The notes: generated by a model from the sequence alone, not told the origin. Shown: positions 40,601 through 50,988, counted from the first letter of the stretch. The stretch is 64,000 nt of DNA from Diploscapter coronatus (GCA_964036155.1 OZ038422.1:52165201-52229200), one strand, 5' to 3'. Numbers and translations are program-made.

Positions 40601-41657
40601 TTTCGCTTATCTCAGCTAACGATGCTAAATATGCCAAAACTATTGAAAAGGGGGGAAAAGACCAAAACCTTTACTAGACGATTCGCTGATATTCAATACT
40701 CAATGCAATACCATTATGCCAGTCTCTTGTCAGCTACTCGCCACCTCCCGCTAGAGGTATGAGGGAAAGGAAGGATAAATAGCGTATGAAGATAGGAGAG
40801 TATAAGAAACGAGAAAAACGCAAGGGAGTGAAAAATTTGGTGGGAAATACAGGATAAATCTGGCCTAAATTTTATTATCAGATTACGATATTTCTATGCT
40901 TTGCACCAAGCACTTGATGTGCCCCTATGCATTTTGAAATTGATTGTTCATGTATGTTTCAAATTGATGTATGGAAATGTTATATTTTTTACATAAAATA
41001 CTAGAAATGCCATACATCAATTTTTATCCCCAAAGTAACCGTGAATTCTTTCAATAACAGAGCCGATCGAGTATGACGTCATTGTTGGGGGATATGAAAT
41101 GAAAAATGGGACGAGTTGATATGATATAGAATATGTCTATATAATGATTGATTTATTGGTTTTTAAGAAAATCAATATTTTTCCAGAAGAGCTTTGTTTA
41201 TTGTCAATCGATCGGGGCGCGTGCGGCGGCAGGCAAACCAGATACGCTTTCAATAGGCAATCGGTAAGTTTGGCTTGAGTTTTTATTTTTAGAATTTATT
41301 ATGCGACAATAGCCCAGAAAGCATCAACATTACCGATAGAATATTACCTTTTGCTAACTATTTTTAAAATATCGAAAAAATTAAATGAAATCTAGCAAAT
41401 TGGTAGTAAAAGTTAAGAAATAAATGTAAACGTTTCAGAAACTTTAGACTTGTTATTTTTCATAGATTTTTCAATAATGTGACTATTTAAAATCAGTATA
41501 ATAAAAAAACTATATAACAAAATATTTTTAAATCGATATTTGTTTACAGAGTCAATGCGTGCCATTCGAGTATACGGGCTGCGGTGGCAATCTGAACAAT
41601 TTCGTCTCGATGCAGGATTGCATGGCCACCTGTGGCAACGTCGGATTCAGACGATGA
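10617..41657 (+). CDS. giant secreted multi-Kunitz / lustrin-module protein (18 Kunitz, 14 lustrin)
   Basis: 47 exons join in phase to about 1912 residues. Starts: 10617, 11119, 12353, 12679, 12880, 13287, 13546, 14457, 15469, 15929, 16155, 16545, 17549, 17868, 18138, 18272, 18620, 19052, 19351, 19485, 19652, 29979, 30201, 30641, 31101, 31340, 31611, 32010, 33127, 33827, 34315, 34861, 35505, 35852, 36155, 36500, 36643, 36956, 37532, 37908, 38438, 39106, 39514, 39703, 40058, 41187, 41550. Exon 1 codes a signal peptide. Two Kunitz modules frame residues ~84-245, then a Pro-rich linker (~246-325), a third Kunitz domain, then alternating modules: Kunitz (YYN...C.PF.Y.G..GN.NNF...C...C) and lustrin type (NPC..G.P ... 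C ... WCH.G...TTVCCP). Two Kunitz domains end it. No TM segment, so an extracellular or cuticle matrix protein is likely. Only the last two Kunitz domains keep six cysteines. The exon 7 end (14073 or 14081) is uncertain. I cannot name the C. elegans orthologue. Confidence 0.85.
12880..12900 (+). other. 21-nt symmetric microexon coding a furin-type site
   Basis: Exon 5 of the Kunitz/lustrin gene. It is bounded by tatttcag and gtgcgt, starts and ends in phase 1, and so can be skipped without a frame change. Translated across its junctions it reads VVRKKRG, containing RKKR, a match to the proprotein convertase consensus R-X-K/R-R. The next exon (13287-13307) is also 21 nt and symmetric. Confidence 0.6.
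14710..14928. mobile_element. MITE-like foldback element in Kunitz gene intron 8
   Basis: The left arm contains gcgcatttatactttgctag and ends gcgtgcacgaaca. The reverse complement of the right arm contains gcgcgtttatactttgctcg and ends tgtgcacgaaca. Arms are about 40 bp with few mismatches; total about 219 bp. It is GC-rich compared with the intron around it and has no coding capacity. Confidence 0.6.
19772..24032 (-). CDS. prolyl 4-hydroxylase-like enzyme (PHY-3/4-type), paralogue C
   Basis: Ten exons join in phase: 24032-23913, 23867-23813, 23679-23525, 21261-21240, 21195-21141, 21101-21017, 20827-20662, 20427-20339, 20060-19977, 19858-19772 (TAG), giving 305 residues. A signal peptide opens it. 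Then come an LACYQ and [16 protein letters not shown] segment typical of the P4H family, an NGTWFEH motif, and the catalytic core: [11 protein letters not shown] with the iron-binding H.D pair, TVFPRLNV, and [13 protein letters not shown] with the distal His and the 2-oxoglutarate Lys. All catalytic residues are present. The family hydroxylates prolines in collagens in the ER. At about 300 residues it lacks the peptide-binding N-terminal half of full-length subunits, like nematode PHY-3/PHY-4. It lies wholly inside intron 21 of the + strand Kunitz gene. Its own intron 3 (21262-23524) holds a 2-kb palindrome. The predicted seventh exon inserts about six residues (ICIFYV) before LSY. Confidence 0.85.
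21497..23518. mobile_element. 2-kb palindromic (foldback) element with an internal duplicated unit
   Basis: The left arm begins ttaagagtgaatttcag (21497) and the right arm ends with the inverted ctgacattcactcttaa (about 23518). Between them about 1 kb on each side is complementary, for example aaatcataacttccttattt with aaataaggaagttatgattt, and the shared gcgtcgtcgaaaccacgaaa. The left arm has two copies of a ~347-bp unit (its landmark gcgtcgtcg is at 21960 and 22307) while the right arm has one. The spacer is about 22.56-22.80 kb. No transposase frame was found, so this is a non-autonomous element or a pair of opposed repeats. It fills almost all of intron 3 of P4H paralogue C. Confidence 0.75.
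24033..25457. other. spacer between P4H paralogues A and C
   Basis: No exon chain seen on either strand. It carries the 3' flank of paralogue A and the 5' flank (presumed promoter) of paralogue C, all within intron 21 of the Kunitz gene. A 61-codon minus-strand frame at 24938-25123 is Lys/Arg-rich with no partner exons. Confidence 0.5.
25443..25448 (-). promoter_or_regulatory. polyadenylation signal AATAAA of P4H paralogue A
   Basis: AATAAA on the minus strand, 10-15 bases after the TGA stop at 25460-25458. Very close to the stop, as often in compact nematode genes. Confidence 0.55.
25458..27440 (-). CDS. prolyl 4-hydroxylase-like enzyme, paralogue A
   Basis: Seven exons join in phase: 27440-27278, 27050-26893, 26707-26546, 26370-26349, 26207-26088, 25903-25763, 25621-25458 (TGA), giving 309 residues. 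Exon 1 codes a hydrophobic signal segment. The P4H landmarks follow: [32 protein letters not shown], then [15 protein letters not shown] with the iron H.D pair, [16 protein letters not shown], and [15 protein letters not shown] with the distal His and Lys. Predicted Fe(II)/2-oxoglutarate prolyl hydroxylase of the ER. Closest relative in the window is paralogue B, with the same exon phases. The key difference is that B's 142-nt catalytic exon is split here into 22 and 120 nt by an intron filled with a MITE. It starts 257 bp after the stop of B on the same strand, so the two could be co-transcribed. Nested in Kunitz gene intron 21. Confidence 0.88.
26221..26334. mobile_element. 114-bp MITE inside a paralogue-A-specific intron
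   Basis: Perfect palindromic ends: tttgacgaaatgacggaatg and onward to ggaacc at the left, and the reverse complement of tttgacgaaaggacgaaatg and onward at the right (28-bp arms, few mismatches). It takes up 114 of the 141 bases of intron 26208-26348. The core is shared with 6105-6242. Confidence 0.8.
27698..29600 (-). CDS. prolyl 4-hydroxylase-like enzyme, paralogue B
   Basis: Six exons join in phase: 29600-29456, 28992-28835, 28673-28506, 28339-28198, 28106-27966, 27840-27698 (TGA), giving 298 residues. Signal peptide [18 protein letters not shown]. Then [32 protein letters not shown], the catalytic [15 protein letters not shown] (iron H.D), [31 protein letters not shown] (distal His and Lys) and SIWIR. 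Catalytic residues complete, so an active ER hydroxylase is likely. The intron after the exon ending at 27966 has a GC donor (AAGATAG|GCTAGT) with a normal TTTAG acceptor; the phase and the matching GT intron in paralogue A support it. It is the first of three tandem same-strand P4H genes nested in an intron of the opposite-strand Kunitz gene. C-terminus ([10 protein letters not shown]) matches A's DIPLFTKG, not C's. Confidence 0.88.
29114..29300. mobile_element. MITE copy 1 of a two-copy family
   Basis: 27-bp terminal inverted repeats: actgttaatttgagacgaag at the left against actgattacttgagacgaag (reverse complement of the right end), followed by taaatga on both. The interior (attcgaatatgcaaagtgtg, then tttacaaatagtcgtc) matches 58094-58287 in the opposite orientation along its whole length. 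It lies in the intron between exons 1 and 2 of P4H paralogue B. Confidence 0.85.
35045..35103. repeat. near-perfect short hairpin in a Kunitz gene intron
   Basis: Left arm with aaaggtcaggctaagaatga (20 bases, perfectly paired), 9-base loop actgaaagc, right arm tcattcttagcctgaccttt. Outer five bases pair imperfectly. It sits mid-intron between the exons ending at 34982 and starting at 35505, so it is not a mirtron. Confidence 0.7.
38159..38298. mobile_element. MITE-like foldback element
   Basis: Left arm taaaaggcaatttggaaagg then tagttgca; the reverse complement of the right arm is taaaaggcagcctggataag then tagttgca, each followed by a cgttg...gcgaaatag block. In the Kunitz gene intron after the exon ending at 38075. 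The shared gtagttgca / tcgttgca words tie it to the next element. Confidence 0.65.
38596..38940. mobile_element. 345-bp foldback element with nested palindromes
   Basis: Outer arms: cttggagaagtagctatatc against ctggagaagtagttgcataa. Inner arms: aaaatatgccgtaagggtaa against aaaatatgccgaagagataa, and gatggattggagagg against gatggattggaaagg. Lies in the intron between Kunitz gene exons ending 38578 and starting 39106, and interrupts no exon. Confidence 0.65.
40557..40848. repeat. degenerate inverted repeat in the last-but-one Kunitz intron
   Basis: ccacaaaattttctcgtttc near 40565 pairs with a right arm whose reverse complement reads ccaccaaatttttc ... ttctcgtttcttat. The arms are interrupted by an indel of about 15 bases, so this looks like an old foldback element. 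Confidence 0.4.
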
Positions 41658-42860
41658 TTCCGATGAGTTTTTTTTCAGTTTTGTTGTTGTTTTTTAGTTT
41701 CTGGAAAAAACATGAAACTTCTATTTTCGCTAATGAACTCTTTTATTTTTTATAAAAGAAACTTGTCGTTTTATTTGTTGGACGACCGAAAACAGTAGCT
41801 TTACAGTTAAAATTGCCCATAGAACAATTAGAATATAATTTTTAGGAATTATTATTCTAGTTAAATGACTTTTCACAAATTTATGCGAATTACACTGTAA
41901 AGTCTCGTTTTTGACTTCCCATATCTTCTCTAATTTCTTTTTGGTTGATAAAAGAACTTCACTTTCTAAATATTGATTACGGTAGTCAAATGTTTGACTA
42001 ATGTGTAATTTTGACGTTGAAAATGACAGTTATGTTTCAAAAATGCGATCAAATCTGTCACTTTCATTTTCAACCCATCGACTTGATTTATAAAAATAGC
42101 CGCCTAAATTTTCCTAATTATTGATTATTTTATCGACTTTCAAACATTTCTTCTTGCCGCAGGCGACTGTAAAATGTTTATTTAAAACATTTTTCAAGTA
42201 TTTTTTTTATAAGAAATTCAATTTGAAAAATGTCTAGATTCTCCTAATTTTATCACTTTCACATGTGCCTCTATCAAATATGTCTTTGTTAAAACAAATA
42301 GTCATCTCGAAAAAATGCATTATCTAAAAGGGTTGAACCTAGCGATATTGTGAATCATAATCAAAACATTTGCACTTCCGCTAGTTTGAATTCTATGCTT
42401 TTTTCCAGTCTTTACAGACATCATTTTTGTTATTTGAGAGAATCAATTGAATTTCTGAAACATATTCTAATTCCAAAACTGATTCTCTCAGATAATATTC
42501 AATAAGTGTCAGATTGCGACGAAAACATCATTTGTCTTGAATGCTTCATTTTGGCATCATTATTTCTGAAACACGTATTCCCAAAATGAGCATTTTACAT
42601 TTGTTACCAAATTCTCTAGAATTTTATTACTGGTGCACTCTTCTTATTCTATCGATGTTTTTTTTCTTATAATACTCATTTTTTATTTTTTTTTTTTAAT
42701 TTCCTATCCATTTTCCCTTCGAAATGCCTGTATCATATTTGTTCTGTTGTCACGAAAATTTTAAATATTTTCTTAAATAAAATAAAATTTCTAATATTTC
42801 AAAGTAAACATACAAGTTGAATACGAAGAAGAAAAATAGATGGAATATTATGAGATGAGC
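41658..42860. other. intergenic region between convergent genes
   Basis: AT-rich 3' flanks of the Kunitz/lustrin gene (+) and the guanylyl cyclase gene (-). Poly-T/A runs near 42.66-42.70 kb. No exon chain seen. Confidence 0.5.
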
Positions 42861-45800
42861 TTAGAGATTGGACAAAGCGTCTTGTCTAAATTGTCTGTAC
42901 AGCGGTACAGTGAGATTGTTGTCATCTTGGTTCTCCTTTTCTCTCGGTAAATTGATTTCTTTCATTGATTTGTCTTTTTCTAAAATCCATTTGATATTTA
43001 ATACTACCGAGCCAGTGACGAGATTATAGTAAAATGTTCCGACTTTCATAGTGCTTCTCTTGAAACATACCCAGATCAGTTTCATTTAAATCTAGGATTT
43101 CTTCAGGTTCAGCAAGTGGAGCTTTTGACGGTCGCTTTAAAGCACTTTCGAGCTAAAATAAAATGATTTTTTTTTTAAATTTTTTCCCATATAATACCGG
43201 GCTTCTGATTTCCCGTTCGTCTTGCCTGACCCTGCTCAATAGCCAAAACGTTTCCATGACACCTTTGCCCTGAAATTATCTGATAAAAATTTCAAAATTG
43301 TTAAGATATCACAGGAACATTAAGATAAAAGTGCTATATTTTGACGTGTTATACCAAATAACATAAAAAAAATAATTTGTCATTTTTACCTTGATGATAA
43401 CATCGCCCCGACTCTGGGTTTCATACTGCCCACCAAACTCACGAATCAGCAAGTTATGCGCGGCCGATGACATGTGGATATGCGATGCTGAAGATTTCAA
43501 ATTTATTTTTAATCGAGAAAAATTTCCTAACGCTTTCCATTCGACTCCATCCGACTAGCGGTGTTGACGGTGTCACCGAATAGGCAGTATCGAGGCATGG
43601 AAAGACCGACCACTCCTGCCACACAAGCTCCTAAATTAACGTTTCAAACTATTCTCAACCCTCAAGTTATGTTCCAAAATTTATAGTGAAAAATGTAACT
43701 AGATATCGATATTGGACCCCAAATCGTAGGTTAATTATAAGATACATATTTTGATAAGTTTCATTAAAAGTCCTCACCGCTATTAATCCCGATCCTCAAT
43801 TCGATCTTTTCCCTAGAAAGATGAGGAATTTTGAACTGTTTGACGCAGTCCATGAAGCCCAGAGATAAATCAGCGATTTCCTTGACGTGCTGCGTGCCGT
43901 TTCTATCTGGCAGTCCGGAAACGCACAGGTAGCCGTCACCGATCGATTCCACCTAATTTGTTTGAACATAATTTCGATTTATCGGGTTTTTTAAACCTTA
44001 TAAACGTTATGTTCCTCGATCAAAGTGTCGAATCTACTGTAGAGATCGTTCAGGAGGTTGACAACCTAGAATAATCATTCGATTATGCTGCAGAAGTAAC
44101 AATATTCAAATAACTCAAGTTTTGATCATTGCTTTGATGCTATACTTAATTCTCTCTCATGGTATAATGTTTAAAAGCCGAATGACTAAAGTGAATAAAT
44201 AACCTCGAAAGGAGTTGACTTCATGGCCAGTTGAGTGAATTTAACGATGTCCGAGAAAAACACGGTGACGCTGTCGAAACTCTCCGGCTCAACCGCTTGG
44301 CCAAGTTTGAGGCGTTCAGCGACTTGTCTGAAATTTATCGTTATTTAAAAAGAGCAAAAAACTTAAATAAATACCTTGGTAACATTCTGCTCAATAGGAC
44401 ATCCGCTTTCTTCTTTTCGGTTGCGAGTTCTTTTGTTCGTTCATCGACCTGAAATTCTACTTTCAGCCTATAAAATGTTTGAATGCTTGAATTTTTATAT
44501 TAAAGAATGATAAAACGGAATAATTCACACACACGCGACTTTCTTGGTTAAACATTTTTTTATAATCCAAAGAAAGTCATTGAATGACCATGAATTGTCT
44601 AACCTCTTGCTCCAGCGTCGTCGTGTAGTCTTCAAGCATGCCGAAGACGTGATCGAACAAGTTCCCTTTGCCTCGAGGCATCATTCCTCTCAGTAAATTA
44701 CAAACCACGGTCATGCTGGGGCGATCCGATGGAGCTTGACACCAACAATCACGGACAAGATGAAGCTATAAAAGGCTATTCGGAGACCGCACGACATCAG
44801 GACCTCAAGACATGCGAAATAGTGTATGGCTAGGGTAGGGTATTTGGCGGTAGGATTTCTTTTCCCACACAATTCCACATGTCTTGAGATCTTGATGTCG
44901 TGCGGTCTCCGAATGATTCTAAACCTATCTAAAACCTTACCAAAGCAGTGTTGATCTCGATTCCGTCTGAAGTCAGATCCGGCCTGATTGGATTCGAACC
45001 GCCTTTTCGAATCAGATAAATTAGCTCTAAAAGCAATTTTTATTGAGCTCCTTTCTTTTATGATTTACCATCTAAACTCTCATTTCTATTTCCCAAATTC
45101 CAAGCCGGTCTTCGCGTGATGATTTCCGAGCAGATGATGGAGAAAGAATAAACATCGCCTTCAGGAGATGACGAACCAGATTGAAGATGTTCTGGAGCAA
45201 CCCAGAGTAGGTCTGATATTTTCATTTATTTTATTTTGATAGCAAGGCATTTTTTCTAGTTAATAACCATTTTTATACTTCCTTTTTATGAAATCAGCTG
45301 GTGCATTACAAAGACATCTTTTAAGCAAACATGCTATTTTTTTTTAAACTCATTCAATAATTTTTTTAAAAAATGAGAAAAGTAAAAATATAAAATTAAA
45401 AACACTTTTCTTCGAAGTGCTGATCGGCGACAACATTTCCAACCCGTAGTCGCAAATTTTTATCTGCCAACTCTCATTCACTAAACAGGATGAAGAGCGA
45501 AGTGAACCGTGTTTCGTCAAAAATTCTGAGTGAAGATAATTTAGGCCCTAAAATTTAAATAATAAAGGGAAGATTTTTCAAGGAATTTAAAAATAAGTCA
45601 GTTTTTTTTCTATTTTTCACCTCCGCTATATCCCTCATCAAGCAAAACACGAAAAACTGATCCATGTTGAGGTTTCCTTTCGAGATTATCTCCTGAAATT
45701 TTATTTTTGAGAGGAAAATTACGATTTTCAACCTGCAAACTGCCTCTGGCGCACATTTTCCAAACCGTGATAAAGTCCACTCCGTCAATCGACAAACCAA

Positions 45801-48800
45801 TGAATCTATTGACGTTTTCATGGTCCAATTTACGAAGCTGAAAAGTTGATAAGTTTCAAGAAAAATAGCTTCATAAAACAATGTTGCACACTAATTTAGG
45901 ACTGATTAACGTAAATAAAATCGATGGATTTCGATAGTATAACATTTAGAGAAATTCTTTAAAGAATAAACTTGAATTCGAGCTTTTATACCTTGGAAAA
46001 GTGGTCATTTTCCTTTCGAAACAAATCTATCGCGGTATGTTTCGTCGTTAGGACGGGCTCTTTTTCGTAGAGGAATACCTTGTAATTCGAATGTTCCGCA
46101 GCTTCGAAAGTGAATCTGCAATTTTCGATTTTTGGAAGTTCGAAAAAATTTGAAACCTGCTACTATCCCCGGTAATTGTTGAAGGTCCAGATTGTAGGGA
46201 TCTTTTGGAAACGTGGTCTTTCTAAAAGAATATATACCGAGCTTGATTTCAAGGTAATCCAATGTCATGCAAGATAGATCACAAAAAATTGTATGACATT
46301 ATTATTTTCACATGTTTAGAGGGCGCAAGAACTCTATATTCGTTTTTTGGTGAATTGTTGAGATTTTGAGCAGGTGTCAATGAAACAAAATTGTCCATCT
46401 ACTTGTCGGTCACAACTTTGCTAGGCAAACTTTTCTTTGAAACCGCTTTATAAAGTTCGCTTCAAAATTTCAATGCGACTTGTGCCCTCTACACATATTT
46501 TGAATTCCAAGCTTCAAATTGCTCTAAATGTAAAAATATATGTACCTTTGTAGGCGGTTTTTGAAGCTTGATGAACGGTATTTGCCATTCGTCTTTTTCC
46601 CGTTGCAATTCCATTTGCTTTTGTCTGAACGCGTACCCCACAAATGCGAAGGCTATCTTCAAAAATTTCATTAAATTTGACTTTTCATAAAATATGAATA
46701 TCGACATTTTAAATAATAAGATAGAAATTACTATAATCAGCAGAACTATCAGAGAGGATCCAACCACAAAATAGACCAAATACTCATCCCAAAACTCCTT
46801 CGGACAGGAGGTGCCCAAAAATCCACACAAGGGTATTGACAATGGGCTAAAATTCAGGATTTTTGAACAACTGATTAAAAATTACCGTCTTCCTCCTCTA
46901 GTCTTCCACACATCGCTTTCATCAGCGTACAATGGTGTAAACATCTGAAATTAGATCAGAAATGTTGATAGTGCTAAAAATCTTGCTGCTGCACGGGCAG
47001 ATTCCCTATTGCACAAATTAGAATTGCCCAACATCTCATTTCTCATTTGATCTCAATCTCACTGTCATTACCGCTCTACACCGAATGCAATAAACACGAT
47101 CATTTGAAATCTGTTGTTTTGTCGAAGTGAGTGATCAGGAGGTCAGAAAAGGGCTCCCGGATGCAAGTCCGAGGTTGACAGCCAAAAGGGTCATCGAGCA
47201 AGATAACCGACTTTGCACTGTGTTGTAGGACATTTCAGAAATTTCACTTTGCGCTTTACATATTCTTTAATATGATTCAAAATTTATCGGTTAGAGCTTG
47301 AGGATTGAACCATATTCGTTTATTTCGCCTGAATGCTATAAATTATACGATAATTTACCGCAGTATCCCCCTGAAACGAAATATTAGCATATGCGACTTC
47401 ATCATAGGCTTCATTCAGAGTGTACATTAGAAATATAGCATCTCGGGAATTATTCTCTGTTATCGTTACTTGGCCAGTTAGGCCTAAAACAAATAAACTA
47501 GAAAATAAAATATCATGTTTTAAGAAATTTGAACATTTAGTATTTGCTGAGTACGAGTGTTATCATAACTAATGAAATAATTTAGTTTGAAATTTTTTCC
47601 AAGACGTACCATCAAATGTGGTCTGCATCCTCTGTTGCATGATATCCGGCCTTTTGACTTCGTTTGGATCGATGGTATTATTCAATGCGATACCATATAG
47701 GTAGACCACATCATGTAAACTTCTTGCGTAACCGGGAACCTAAAATAAAATTTAGCCTATTTGTTATCTTAAAATCTGGATTAAAATTTAAAAAATGATT
47801 TTTGAATCAGCTAAGCTTTAGAGTAATCTAATTTGTCCACATACCGTTTTATTCGTATTATTCATGCACAGAGAAGTCGTGCAGTAAATAGGCCATTCCC
47901 TAATTCGAGTCATCGAACGATCCATGAAATACTCGTAGTAATCAGGATCCAGAATCGTAGTGCTAATGTCGATCTAAATTTGAAAGAATCATACATGGTT
48001 AAATAGAAGCTTGTTATTTCTGACTAACCACTAGAAATCGTGTCGCGCCCTTTTTAGCGTCTTCATTTATCGATGTGATGTTTCCATCAGTCTGTTCCCA
48101 AAATGGGCTTAAACCAGACGAAACTGAATTTTTCATCGAAGATCTTTTAAATGCTATAAATACCAAAAGAGCGTAAAAGAATAAATTTAATGAAGAAGTG
48201 CTAAATTTATGAAATTTTAAAACATTTCATACAAATTGTAAATTTGCAAACTTACGTGTCGTTGAGGTAAATGCGACTTGACCTGTATCTAATATATTAC
48301 CGAAAAAACAACAAATTTCATCGAATCTATGCAAAATCTTACCAAAGCCAAGCGCTCTGGCTGACAACAGAATGTACACGTACTCCTCAGTTGCCATGCC
48401 TCAAAAATAGTCTAGATAAAATACTTCTACTAAGTTAAAAAAATTTGAACTTCAACTCTACTTCTGATGAATTCAAAATAGCTTCAACTTCAAACGAATG
48501 AGTGCAATTGTGGTTTGAAAATAGTAAATGGATTTGTAAAAATTTAAAGAATTTCGTCAGAACCTAGTTGGTTTACTGCTGCAGCAAACTGACGACGATC
48601 CGCTGGCAAATTAATGCAAAGGATGTAGACTGAAAATTGGATATGTTTCAAATATTCCCTTATTAAGTGGGGGAAAATTTTAAGGCATTTATAGCTGGAA
48701 ATTTAATTTAATAGCAAAATCTAAATAATCATGTAAACAGCTAAATTGATAAGTTTCAAAGTTTTACTGTTTAAAAATCAAGACATTTTGCCAATTGTGT

Positions 48801-50451
48801 TTCCTACTTGATTTGAGCGATAAATAATATATAAATCTTCTCCAAAAATGAATTATAACCATAAAAAATGGATGTTTCTTCAGATAATCCTACCTCTAGC
48901 CCTTTGTCTTGACGACAACAGAATATTGGTGAATGTGGCGTTGTCATCCATCGGCAACTGTTGTTTATAGACGATGCTGATATCGTTGTCCCCGCCGTTT
49001 ACGGCGTACTAAAGTAATTTCAGTTTTACAAAATTGATTATGTTGCACGGGCAGAATTTCCTATCCAAAAATTAGTATTTCCCAAGAATCTCTCTTTTCA
49101 TTTGATCTCAATCTCGATCTCGTCATTACCATTTTCGCTGCAATGAAATAACACATAAGTTTGGAAGTAAACGTGTTTTTTTTCTATAAAATGGAACTAG
49201 AGTCCAGGGAAAAGGAGTTTCGAATCATTGTCTTGCATTCAGTCGTCAATGTTGAATAGATCGCGACCAGGAAAGGGACCGAATATGCTACTATTATTTT
49301 TGAGAACCTCAAAATCATCGATAACTCCATCACAATATTGCACATCATTCGTCGTGTACAAAACCGCAATTTGGTTGAAATCGTATGCTTCAAGCACCTG
49401 GGTCGCAGCTATGCCGAGGCTGAAAAGTAAGTCTTAAAATTTTATTAGCAGAAGAATATCTAGAGATAATTATAACATGACGATTATCAATTTTATATCC
49501 AAATTGCATTATTTTTCATATTACTTTAGAAATTTTAACGTTTGAATATTCAGTTACTAAACTGTTTGAAACTTACGAATAAGTGTTTTGCATGATTGTT
49601 GTTAAATACGGATATTCAGATTCCATAGTGAACTCGTAATCCGTGACAAAGCCCCAGGCCAGCACTGTTCGGTTATAATATGTTGCTAATCGGCCTAAGG
49701 GTTGAGCTCCTACAAGTTTTCAGTGGAATTTTTACTGAAGACAATCTAATTTTACCGCCACTACAGGGCGCGGCAATCACGACATCGACGTCTGAATCGG
49801 CGAAGAAGCTAATCGCAGCACCAGTATTCAAAGCTCGATCGCAATCAGTGTAATTCACAACGACCCTGGTTTTTTAGAGTTCAGCATTATAAAATTTATA
49901 TTTCAACATTAGAAAAATGTGGAGATTTCATGATATCCAACATTTTATAATGGCTAGTTTTAATACTTTTTCTCATAGAATTGAACGTTTTTAAAAAAGC
50001 TGAAAATTATTTTTGAAAACCAACTCGAAAGTGTATCCATTGATCATCTGCCTCTTGTTCAATAAATCTATGGCCATGCCGATCGCGCCCCCGGTAATCG
50101 AAAACCCCACATTTCCGCCCTGCACGTTTTCGTCAGCTGCTACGCCCATTTTTATCTGAAAAATGTAGACTTTTCAAGTTTTATTTCTAAATTTTAATAT
50201 TATTATATTATATTCTTTCCTAAAATAGAAGATATTCCTTTTATTATGTCAAAGCTACTATTTTATTTATTTAATTTAAATTTAATGCTTATCACTTGAA
50301 ATTGTTATTTTCCTACCACAGTTTTCGTCCCTATTGGCGGAGGCGTTAATGGGGCTTCTGTTGTCACTTGAGATAGAACAAAATTTTCTCTTTTTAGAAA
50401 TAATAAATAGAAAATAGAGCAAAATGTTGAATAAAAGGTGACTTTTATCAT
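42861..50451 (-). CDS. receptor-type guanylyl cyclase (gcy family)
   Basis: 32 exons join in phase, from ATG 50451 to TAA 42861, about 1190 residues. High ends: 50451, 50155, 49865, 49709, 49419, 49008, 48629, 48399, 48288, 48153, 47973, 47739, 47483, 46944, 46846, 46221, 46115, 45837, 45692, 45547, 45212, 45026, 44765, 44448, 44327, 44065, 43952, 43630, 43487, 43269, 43152, 42979. Signal peptide, ligand-binding-fold ectodomain (to ~507), one TM helix (~508-531), kinase-homology domain with degenerate catalytic motifs (HGSLRSSSC where HRD..N is expected, CDYG for DFG), a coiled linker, and the cyclase domain with [24 protein letters not shown] and [20 protein letters not shown]. The metal-binding Asp residues and the Glu/Cys that select GTP are present, so it should make cGMP. 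Nematode gcy receptors work mostly in ciliated sensory neurons. I cannot assign the individual orthologue. Confidence 0.93.
44778..44914. mobile_element. 137-bp MITE in a guanylyl cyclase intron
   Basis: Two 37-bp arms starting attcggagaccgcacgacat match as inverted copies with only two differences. It lies in the intron 44766-44940 of the receptor guanylyl cyclase gene and fills most of it. The spacer is about 63 bp (tggctagggtagggtatttg region). Confidence 0.85.
46987..47098 (+). repeat. dispersed direct repeat, copy 1
   Basis: Shares gcacgggcag, catttgatctcaatctc and gtcattacc in the same order and spacing with 49041-49154. Located in a guanylyl cyclase intron. Not a tRNA. Confidence 0.6.
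49041..49154 (+). repeat. dispersed direct repeat, copy 2
   Basis: Second copy of the repeat at 46987-47098, same orientation, about 110 bp and roughly three quarters identical by eye. Also within a guanylyl cyclase intron (49009-49307). Confidence 0.6.
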
Positions 50452-50988
50452 TGTAGAATATTAGAAACTTTAGTGACACATAGTTTCTTTCAAGAAAAAT
50501 TGAAGTAGGCTTTTTTTGGAATGAAACAAAATTGAAACGAAATTCGAAAACTTGCTGATGTTTAAAATTTTTTGGCTTCGTCTTTGGGATACATTCATCG
50601 TTTTTCTAATCTTCATGAGCGCCGTAAAAAGTCAAGGGTTTCATTTTCTGTAGGAGTTTTCAAATTTTGAGCCGAATTTCGAAATTTTATGGCTTCAATT
50701 TCATTAGTAAAAAATGAAATGCGAAACACCAAATCAAAGCTGAAATTTTATAGATATTTATTTTATGAAGGATTTGAAGTCATGCTAAATGAGGAATAGT
50801 TTGCATAATCGACATCAAAATCGATAAAAAAAAAAGTTTTCGAAAATAACTATAATTCTCAAGGTTAATAACAAAAAAAGTAATTGTAAGATTGATCAAA
50901 TGATAGTTGAAAATTGAATCAATTATTTTAACACATCATATTCGGATCGATTTGGCATAGAACTTGTGGCACAAAGCTGAAATAGCTT
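50452..50988. other. intergenic region upstream of the guanylyl cyclase
   Basis: 537 bp, AT-rich. Holds the 3' flank of the lectin gene at 50989-52215 and the presumed promoter of the guanylyl cyclase. Both are on the minus strand. No clear motif recognised. Confidence 0.45.

Noticed and set aside
44985..45001. ggattcgaaccgcc, a tRNA B-box-like sequence (minus strand GGTTCGAATCC)
   Set aside because: It lies in the guanylyl cyclase exon 44941-45026 and codes GGSNPI in frame; no A box or cloverleaf around it.
46980..47230. structured ncRNA in a guanylyl cyclase intron
   Set aside because: The G/C-rich words are part of a repeat also found at 49041; no cloverleaf or known ncRNA motif could be drawn.
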